From assembly GCA_043772865.1 (NCBI GenBank), contig JAYVFU010000041.1, positions 1-5,543 of the forward strand: a DNA stretch of 5,543 bases, written 5' to 3'. Both the position numbers and the translations under genes were made by a program. This DNA is from JACMMS01 sp043772865 (GTDB taxonomy: Bacteria > Pseudomonadota > Gammaproteobacteria > Burkholderiales > Methylophilaceae). Positions 1 through 4,559 of this stretch are shown one piece after another. Under the pieces are notes generated by a model. That model ran no database searches, had not been told where the DNA came from, and was given only the letters and a program-made list of their open reading frames with translations. Positions within the stretch are counted from its first letter, which is position 1. Each line of letters opens with the position of its first letter.

Positions 1-124
1 GATGATATATTATAATCAGCAACTCACGATGGTATTTGTGGTGCTGATGGTGCTGGGTTTTGCTTACTTTAGTTTGACGCAAACGCAGCGTGATGCTGCT
101 ATTGATAACAAAATGAATGCTTGA
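1..124 (+). CDS. C-terminal end of a membrane protein, probably ethanolamine permease (partial)
   Basis: The frame with codons starting at base 2 is open from the left edge to a TGA at 122-124 and gives the last 40 residues of a protein that starts upstream. A hydrophobic segment (about residues 9-25 of the visible part, core MVFVVLMVLGFAYFSL) is followed by a short polar tail rich in Q, D, N and K. This is the usual ending of a multi-spanning transporter with a cytoplasmic C-terminus. The stop lies only 19 bases before the eutB start, so the genes are probably co-transcribed. In compact ethanolamine loci without microcompartment genes, an APC-family ethanolamine permease (eat) commonly precedes eutBC, which is why I favour that identity. 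The fragment itself is too short and too generic to prove it. Confidence 0.6.
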   Translation, partial: MIYYNQQLTMVFVVLMVLGFAYFSLTQTQRDAAIDNKMNA

Positions 125-143
125 ATAGTATAGAGTCACCCTT

Positions 144-1544
144 ATGTCATACAGCTACAGCATAGGCGTACAAAATTATCAGTTTGATGACTTAAAAGCC
201 GTCATGGCAAAAGCTACGCCTGCAAGGTCTGGCGATTATTTAGCAGGTGTAGCGGCAGAAACTTATGCTGAGCGCATGGCAGCACGCATGTGCTTGGCAG
301 AAGTGCCGCTTAAAACTTTTCTGCAAGAGTTGCTGGTGCCTTATGAAACAGACGAAGTTACGCGTTTGATTATTGATACGCATGATGCCCTAGCTTTTGC
401 CGAAATCAGCCATCTCACAGTGGCTGATTTTCGTGATTGGTTACTCTCTGATGCGGCCACTAGCACCGCGCTTAAACGTGTAGCAAAAGGTATTACGCCA
501 GAAATGGCAGCGGCAGTGAGTAAGCTCATGCGTAATCAAGATTTGATTTTGGTCGCAAAAAAATGTCATGTGACCACTGCATTTAGAAACACCATTGGCT
601 TGCCTGGGCATTTATCGGTGCGGCTACAGCCTAACCACCCTACCGATGATGCACGTGGTATTGCTGCCTCTATGCTAGATGGCTTAATGTATGGCTCTGG
701 CGATGCTGTCATTGGCATCAACCCAGCAACCGATAGCTTACCGGCGCTAATGGATTTGTATGATCTGGTAAACGAGGTGATTAATCAGTATGAAATCCCT
801 ACGCAATCTTGCATTCTCACGCATGTAACCAATCAAATTCAGCTCATTGAAAAAGGCGCACCTTTGGATTTGGTGTTTCAATCCATAGCAGGTACAGAAA
901 AAGCTAATAAAAGCTTTGGTATTGATATTGCTGTATTAGCAGAGGCACAATCTGCCGCGTTATCGCTAAATCGCGGTGCGGTGGGCAACAATGTGATGTA
1001 TTTTGAAACAGGTCAGGGTTCAGTGCTATCTGCCAATGCTAATTTTGGCGTAGATCAACAAACTTGTGAGGCGCGCGCATACGCGGTTGCCAGACACTTT
1101 TCACCACTACTTTGCAACACCGTGGTCGGTTTTATTGGCCCAGAATATTTGTACGATGGCAAACAGATCATTCGCGCTGGCTTAGAAGATCACTTTTGTG
1201 GAAAATTACTAGGCTTGCCACTAGGTTGTGATATTTGCTACACCAACCATGCCGAAGCCGACCAAGATGATATGGATACATTGATGACGCTATTAGGCTC
1301 CGCAGGTCTCACGTTTATGATGGGTATCCCGGGTGCCGATGACATTATGCTCAACTACCAAACGACTTCTTTTCATGATGCGTTGTATTTACGTAAAGTA
1401 TTAGGTTTAAAACCTGCACCGGAATTTGAAATATGGCTTAAAAAAATGCAAATTATGGACGAGTATGGACAAGTACAAGCAGTAAAAAATACACATCCAA
1501 TCTTGCAAAATATGCCTAAACATTTGCTAGGAAAAGCGGCTTAG
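144..1544 (+). CDS. eutB: Ethanolamine ammonia-lyase large (catalytic) subunit EutB
   Basis: The product is the 466-residue catalytic subunit of adenosylcobalamin-dependent ethanolamine ammonia-lyase, a cytoplasmic enzyme that converts ethanolamine to acetaldehyde and ammonia. Enteric EutB is about 453 residues, so this copy is full length. Conserved blocks visible in order are RSGDYLAGVAAE (28-39), the substrate-binding loop GLPGHLSVRLQPN (152-164), GDAVIGINPATD (186-197), YFETGQGSVLSANANFG (286-302), GFIGPEYLY (329-337), IIRAGLEDHF (342-351), GCDICYTNHAEADQ (361-374) and DDIMLNYQTTSFHD (399-412). Arg160, Glu288 and Asp363 fall where the enteric enzyme has Arg160, Glu287 and Asp362, its substrate- and radical-handling residues. 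The ATG at 144 sits 8 bases after a weak TAGAG ribosome site, and family similarity begins within the first 15 residues, supporting this start. The C-terminal 25 or so residues extend slightly past the enteric protein. eutC follows after an unusually long gap. Confidence 0.98.
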   Translation: MSYSYSIGVQNYQFDDLKAVMAKATPARSGDYLAGVAAETYAERMAARMCLAEVPLKTFLQELLVPYETDEVTRLIIDTHDALAFAEISHLTVADFRDWLLSDAATSTALKRVAKGITPEMAAAVSKLMRNQDLILVAKKCHVTTAFRNTIGLPGHLSVRLQPNHPTDDARGIAASMLDGLMYGSGDAVIGINPATDSLPALMDLYDLVNEVINQYEIPTQSCILTHVTNQIQLIEKGAPLDLVFQSIAGTEKANKSFGIDIAVLAEAQSAALSLNRGAVGNNVMYFETGQGSVLSANANFGVDQQTCEARAYAVARHFSPLLCNTVVGFIGPEYLYDGKQIIRAGLEDHFCGKLLGLPLGCDICYTNHAEADQDDMDTLMTLLGSAGLTFMMGIPGADDIMLNYQTTSFHDALYLRKVLGLKPAPEFEIWLKKMQIMDEYGQVQAVKNTHPILQNMPKHLLGKAA

Positions 1545-1548
1545 TTAT

Positions 1549-1591
1549 TAAGGTAAATGCTTTTGGACTTAGACATTATTTATTTACCTTA
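1549..1591 (+). repeat. 10-bp perfect inverted repeat just after eutB
   Basis: TAAGGTAAAT at 1549-1558 is the exact reverse complement of ATTTACCTTA at 1582-1591, with a 23-base spacer. It begins 4 bases after the eutB stop. The AT-rich stem has no U-tract directly behind it, so it does not look like a strong intrinsic terminator. It could form an mRNA 3'-end or processing structure between eutB and eutC. Its function is not shown by sequence. Confidence 0.45.
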
Positions 1592-1625
1592 TTTACGAAT
1601 AAATTAACGCCTTAACAATCACCAT

Positions 1626-1701
1626 TTCGTCATCCTCGCGAAAGCGGGGATCCATTTTATAATATACCAAGATGGACCCCCGCTTTCACGAGGGTGACGA
1701 A
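1626..1701. repeat. REP-like dyad element between eutB and eutC
   Basis: Two 30-base arms (1626-1655 and 1672-1701) are reverse complements at 27 of 30 positions and flank a 16-base AT-rich centre. The three differences are transitions, which leave the fold largely intact. The core, CGCGAAAGCGGGGATCC against its partner GGACCCCCGCTTTCACG, matches the extragenic dyad repeat found in many copies in several proteobacterial genomes. Read on the minus strand it yields the familiar spurious peptide pair HPRESGGPS and IPAFARMT, which often appears as false small proteins. This family is thought to be mobile, probably through Y1-type REP-associated transposases. As RNA it would form a long stable hairpin in the eutB-eutC transcript. 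Confidence 0.9.
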
Positions 1702-1711
1702 GTTGTAATTT

Positions 1712-1747
1712 CTTAGGGTTAAAATTGCTTAGGGTTAAATAGCTTAG
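1712..1747 (+). repeat. Short imperfect tandem repeat CTTAGGGTTAAA
   Basis: CTTAGGGTTAAA occurs at 1712-1723 and again at 1728-1739, and a third truncated copy (CTTAG) begins at 1743, giving a period of about 15-16 bases. It lies between the REP-like element and the eutC start. It may be target-site debris from insertion of that element or a small slippage array. No function can be assigned. Confidence 0.5.
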
Positions 1748-1775
1748 TGCAAAGGTATCATTTAAATTAAACACC

Positions 1776-2648
1776 ATGACCAACCAAAAAACCGAAAATA
1801 TAACCATCAATCAAGCCGAAAATCCCACCTTGGATTTAGACCCATGGGCGCATTTAAAAAGCTTCACGCGCGCGCGTATTGCGCTGGGCAGAGTAGGGAG
1901 CAGCTTGCCGACTAAAGAGGTGCTGGATTTTGGCTTAGCCCATGCTATGGCGCGCGACGCAGTACATTTACCGTTAGATACAGAGGCACTTGCCAGTCAA
2001 ATTGAAGCGCTAGGTTTGAGTACGGTGCAACTCCACAGCCGTGCGCCAGATCGTAGTAGCTATTTATTACGCCCTGATTGGGGGCGTAGGTTAAACGAGG
2101 AAAGTTTAGCTACACTTAAGCAAGCAACCCAGCCTGAGTTAGCCACACAGCAATCAGTCGTTGATGAAGACAATGACCAACCCAACGCGCTTGATTTAAT
2201 GATAGTCATCGGCGATGGATTATCTTCACTGGCAATTAGCAACCACGCCGTGGCTTTATTGGCGGCTATGCAAGTTCTTATCCCTACTAACTGGCTAATA
2301 GGCAAAGTCGCCATTGTTAAACAAGCACGTGTCGCCATTGCCGATGAAATTGGTGAGGCATGCAACGCACGGCTTACTATTATGCTCATTGGCGAACGCC
2401 CAGGCTTAAGCTCACCCGATAGCTTAGGCATTTATATTACCTACGCCCCACAATTAAGCTTTAACGATGCCAACCGAAACTGCATTTCTAACGTCCGCCC
2501 ACAAGGCCTAAATTATGAAGCTGCCGCCAAAAAAATGATGTGGCTAGTTAAAGAAGCCATGCGCTTGCAATTATCAGGTGTTGCGCTTAAAGATGAGAGT
2601 GATGCGGTACAAATTGAAGTGCAAGATAGCTTAAACATTAATTCATAA
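1776..2648 (+). CDS. eutC: Ethanolamine ammonia-lyase small subunit EutC
   Basis: The 290-residue product matches EutC (enteric form about 295 residues), the small subunit that, with EutB, builds the cobalamin site of the EutB6C6 enzyme. The variable N-terminal 20 residues precede the conserved block DPWAHLKSFTRARIALGRVG (22-41), then LAHAMARDAVHLPLD (54-68), VIGDGLSSLAISNHA (144-158), VKQARVAIADEIGE (181-194), GERPGLSSPDSLGIYITYAP (206-225) and RPQGLNYEAA (241-250). A Q/N/D/E-rich stretch at 119-137 is probably a surface linker. The start is the first ATG ahead of the conserved region. It has no close Shine-Dalgarno sequence, since the nearest AAAGG (1751-1755) is 20 bases upstream, which is too far to act. 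Normally eutC abuts eutB, but here 231 bases containing a REP-like dyad separate them, so coupled translation is unlikely. All conserved motifs are present and nothing suggests inactivation. Confidence 0.97.
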   Translation: MTNQKTENITINQAENPTLDLDPWAHLKSFTRARIALGRVGSSLPTKEVLDFGLAHAMARDAVHLPLDTEALASQIEALGLSTVQLHSRAPDRSSYLLRPDWGRRLNEESLATLKQATQPELATQQSVVDEDNDQPNALDLMIVIGDGLSSLAISNHAVALLAAMQVLIPTNWLIGKVAIVKQARVAIADEIGEACNARLTIMLIGERPGLSSPDSLGIYITYAPQLSFNDANRNCISNVRPQGLNYEAAAKKMMWLVKEAMRLQLSGVALKDESDAVQIEVQDSLNINS

Positions 2649-2674
2649 GGTATTTGCTTCTATTTGAGTACTAA

Positions 2675-2707
2675 ACGATTAATGCGTTATTCCTGATATT
2701 AAATCGT
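2675..2707 (+). repeat. Weak inverted repeat downstream of eutC
   Basis: ACGATTAAT at 2675-2683 pairs with ATTAAATCGT at 2698-2707, allowing one bulged base, around a 14-base loop. It lies 27 bases after the eutC stop where a terminator would be expected. However, it is AT-rich and lacks a clear U-tract, so terminator function is only possible. The remaining sequence up to 2877 shows no other recognisable feature. Confidence 0.25.
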
Positions 2708-2877
2708 AACGGAAATGTTAATATTGCTTTAAGTTGTATGGTAAACGGTATCAGCATGGTTAAATTTAACAGTCAATTTGCTAACAACGGCTTTACAGGT
2801 GGATGAGGCGGTGATATTGGGGAAAGAAACAATAACAGTAAGTCAGGAAAGCAGTAGAAAAGAAGATAGGGTGAAGC

Positions 2878-3372
2878 ATGAATCAAATAAACATAAACGA
2901 TATTAAAAGTAAGACTAATCCCTCAAATCCAATACTTTGGCTATTTAACCTAGGGGTGAAATCTGGTTTGCCAAAATATGTGGTTTTTTTCGGTTTATTG
3001 CAAACTAGTCTGTTACTAATCCCAGAGTCAATCTGGGGCTTACTAGGGCTTAATATTGCTGATTTTATACATAACTGCCCTTATTTTGTTCAGCACTATG
3101 TAAATATGACTAGTTTTAAATGCCCTATGTTCATGTTCTGGTTAATGAGTCCATTTACGTTATTTATTACCACCGTGTTATGTTTAATGCACATTAACAT
3201 TAAAGGTTATTCAGCCTACCTTATTAGGAGGGAGTCAAGGTTAAAAAGGTCGGGGAAAACTTCAGATTATTCATCTCCCTCTGGATTTCTCGCTATTGTT
3301 CTATTATATCTTTGGGGAACTGGCATTAATTTGAATGAGCCAGGTATATTTGCCAGTTTCTCTCCAGCATAA
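2878..3372 (+). CDS. Uncharacterised small membrane protein, possibly truncated
   Basis: The product is a 164-residue protein that I do not recognise. It has a polar N-terminus (1-19), a hydrophobic segment at about 34-58 (core YVVFFGLLQTSLLLIP), a second at about 84-105 (MFMFWLMSPFTLFITTVLCL), a basic loop at 117-127, and a third at about 136-150 (GFLAIVLLYLWGTG). Cysteines at 67, 82 and 102 are the only ones. The ATG at 2878 is preceded by AGGGTG about 4 bases upstream, an acceptable ribosome site. The arginine run at 117-124 uses AGG codons four times, whereas eutB and eutC mainly use CGT/CGC, hinting at foreign origin. The same frame continues for 41 codons after the TAA at 3370-3372 and encodes a further hydrophobic segment, so this may be a nonsense-truncated gene. 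No role in ethanolamine metabolism is indicated by its sequence. Confidence 0.6.
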   Translation: MNQININDIKSKTNPSNPILWLFNLGVKSGLPKYVVFFGLLQTSLLLIPESIWGLLGLNIADFIHNCPYFVQHYVNMTSFKCPMFMFWLMSPFTLFITTVLCLMHINIKGYSAYLIRRESRLKRSGKTSDYSSPSGFLAIVLLYLWGTGINLNEPGIFASFSPA

Positions 3373-3498
3373 AGTCGCATAGCAATGATGATTATTCATG
3401 GCGGGGCCATCTCGTTAGTATTGCCAGTTTTTGTGGCTGTGATAATTGCTGAATTGAGAGCTAATTTAACAAAAAATAATGAACTCAGACACGATTGA
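3373..3498 (+). pseudogene. In-frame continuation after the membrane protein stop
   Basis: Directly after the TAA at 3370-3372 the same frame stays open for 41 codons to TGA at 3496-3498. It encodes SRIAMMIIHGGAISLV followed by LPVFVAVIIAEL and a polar tail, the pattern of one more membrane span. Tandem ATGs at 3385 and 3388 could in principle start a separate peptide, but no good ribosome site precedes them. The simplest reading is that an approximately 205-codon membrane protein gene has acquired a nonsense mutation. A sequencing error, or a chance open frame of this length, cannot be excluded. Confidence 0.45.
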
Positions 3499-3532
3499 TT
3501 TTTGTTTTAGATAATCATCCGATTTTCTATCC

Positions 3533-3571
3533 CCACCTTTTGGCAACTAATTAACTCTACGGTTAAGGTGG
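3533..3571. repeat. Inverted repeat CCACCTT / AAGGTGG
   Basis: CCACCTT at 3533-3539 and AAGGTGG at 3565-3571 are perfect reverse complements separated by 25 bases. The repeat overlaps the 3' end of the minus-strand transposase-like remnant, whose stop is at 3547-3549. It might be a terminator or an end structure of that element, but no T-tract supports termination. Confidence 0.3.
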
Positions 3572-3752
3572 TTTGTAATTTTTTCTTTAAAATACTCACT
3601 ATTTAACCGCCAGCCCTTATTGATTGCCTTGCGCTTTTGTACTTTGGTGTTCTCAAAAAAACAAACAACTCATCAGGCAAATTATACAATTTACGCTTGA
3701 CTGGAGAGACGTTATCTACAGCATCTAAGCGGGTACGCGTCGGTTCAAGAAC
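3547..3752 (-). pseudogene. Remnant resembling the C-terminus of a REP-associated Y1-type transposase
   Basis: Reading the minus strand, one frame from 3752 gives about 31 sensible codons ending in KLYNLPDELFVF. If the frame is shifted at the A7 run (3655-3661, T7 on the coding strand), it continues as FENTKVQKRKAINKGWRL and then NSEYFKEKITNHLNRRVN before a TAG at 3547-3549. The second part has the shape of the C-terminal end of REP-associated, IS200-like (Y1) transposases. These often end with a motif of the type NKxWxLGxxxFKxxIxxxLNRRV. The N-terminal HUH catalytic domain is absent: a stop lies immediately upstream at 3753-3755 in this frame, and no HUH motif is seen further up. The call rests on recalled family pattern without an alignment, so it is tentative. 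Chance coding potential is the alternative. Confidence 0.35.
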
Positions 3753-3764
3753 CTACTCTTGTAC

Positions 3765-3799
3765 GCTCTTACGCTCGCTGAGGTTGCCTCTCTAAGAGC
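3765..3799. repeat. Nested hairpin upstream of the toxin-antitoxin relic
   Basis: GCTCTTA at 3765-3771 pairs perfectly with TAAGAGC at 3793-3799, and inside it GAGG (3780-3783) pairs with CCTC (3787-3790) around a TTG loop. Together they form a two-level stem-loop. It lies 8 bases before a TTGACA sequence. It could be a terminator for something to the left, or the end of a mobile element. No U-tract is present on the plus strand. Confidence 0.35.
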
Positions 3800-3806
3800 T
3801 CACTTA

Positions 3807-3835
3807 TTGACATTTAAATGCTTTCCGCATTCATT
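3807..3835 (+). promoter_or_regulatory. Possible promoter and palindromic operator for the toxin-antitoxin relic
   Basis: TTGACA at 3807-3812 is a perfect sigma-70 -35 hexamer. At 17-base spacing the -10 would be TTCATT (3830-3835), which matches TATAAT at only 3 of 6 positions, so promoter strength is uncertain. The perfect palindrome CATTTAAATG at 3811-3820 overlaps the -35. A position like this suits autorepression by a ribbon-helix-helix antitoxin, but that link is inference. Confidence 0.3.
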
Positions 3836-3867
3836 CCACACATAGCACATATATATAAGGATAAATT

Positions 3868-4097
3868 ATGTCGTAATTACATTTTTACGTGCCAGACGAA
3901 TTGAAATGCAAATACGCGTTAAGGCCAAACAGGCAAATTTACCACTTTCAAAATATCTGGCAGAGCTTGTCAAGCGCGAAACTGGTGCACAAAACCAATG
4001 GCCAGCAGGATATTTTGATCTATTTGACGCATGGCAAGGCGAGCCACAAACAAGACCCGATGAATTAGCGCTCGAAACAAGGCTGGGTTTTAATTGA
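3868..4097 (+). pseudogene. Broken VapB-type antitoxin gene (ribbon-helix-helix family)
   Basis: A good ribosome site (AAGG, 3857-3860) stands 7 bases before ATG 3868, but the third codon is TAA (3874-3876). That frame then reads LHFYVPDEL, the typical N-terminal strand of small antitoxins paired with PIN toxins. At about 3901-3906 the frame shifts by one base, and the coding continues from QIRVKAKQANLPLSKYLAEL through KRETG to FDLFDAWQGEP and a TGA at 4095-4097. Correcting one substitution (TAA from CAA) and one missing base would restore a 76-residue protein of normal size. The lost part is the DNA-binding strand, while the C-terminal toxin-binding tail is intact. An internal ATG at 3906 could still give a 63-residue fragment, though no good ribosome site precedes it. 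The stop overlaps the toxin start, the standard arrangement of these operons. Confidence 0.8.
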
Positions 4098-4494
4098 TAC
4101 GCTTGTTAGATACCAACGCCTGCATTCAGTTGTGGCAGCGTAAAAACCTCACGGTGCGCAGGCATTTACGCAACACGGCCCCGCAGATATTGCGCTATGC
4201 AGCGTGGTGAAAGCAGAGCTGTTGTTTGGTGCGCTACGCAGTGAGCAAAAAGAAAATAATCTGCAATTGCTAAAAAAGCTATTTGCACCACTACGTAGTT
4301 TTGAGTTTGACGATAACGCTGCCGAACATTACGCACAGATTCGAGCAGACCTTACCGCTCAAGGCAATTTAATTGGCGCGAACGATTTAATGATTGCCGC
4401 AATTGCACGCGCCAATAAAGCAACGCTCATTACCCACAATACGGGTGAATTTGAGCGTGTGCAGGGCTTGCTTATTGAAGATTGGGAGGTATAA
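4094..4494 (+). pseudogene. Frameshifted VapC-like PIN-domain toxin
   Basis: From a TTG at 4094, overlapping the antitoxin stop, the frame reads IRLLDTNACIQLWQRKNLTV, containing the first PIN-domain acidic residue in the LLDTN motif. That frame ends at TGA 4208-4210. The neighbouring frame, open from 4144, continues as AQAFTQHGPADIALCSVV, then KAELLFGALRSEQKE, and later IGANDLMIAAIA, THNTGEFERV and LLIEDWEV, ending at TAA 4492-4494. The acidic Glu in KAELLFG, Asp in GANDL and Glu in TGEFERV are the remaining expected PIN residues. A single missing base near 4151-4158 explains the break, and the repaired protein would be about 132 residues, normal for VapC. PIN toxins are Mg-dependent ribonucleases, often tRNA-specific. 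The downstream fragment, even if made from GTG 4204, lacks the first catalytic aspartate and should be inactive. Confidence 0.85.
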
Positions 4495-4559
4495 GAAGAA
4501 TAAGAAGTTTAATTATTTTCGCATCCGCAAAAAATACTATATCTTAATTTTAAATACCT

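Noticed and set aside
341..529. Minus-strand open frame of 62 codons
   Set aside because: It is antisense to conserved eutB coding sequence with no independent support.
1712..1747. Telomere-like TTAGGG repeats
   Set aside because: Only two full copies with a 16-base period exist, in a bacterial intergenic gap; the resemblance to telomeric repeats is coincidental.
1619..1810. Minus-strand open frame of 63 codons across the eutB-eutC gap
   Set aside because: Its only recognisable sequence, HPRESGGPS and IPAFARMT, is the translation of the REP-like dyad and a well-known false protein signature. It also overlaps the eutC start.
2060..2431. Minus-strand open frame of 123 codons
   Set aside because: It lies wholly inside eutC, whose conserved motifs are on the plus strand; the peptide has no recognisable domain.
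3731..3799. Possible tRNA-like T-arm (GGTTCAAGAACC)
   Set aside because: The stem loop has only two unpaired bases, and no acceptor, D or anticodon arms can be assembled around it.
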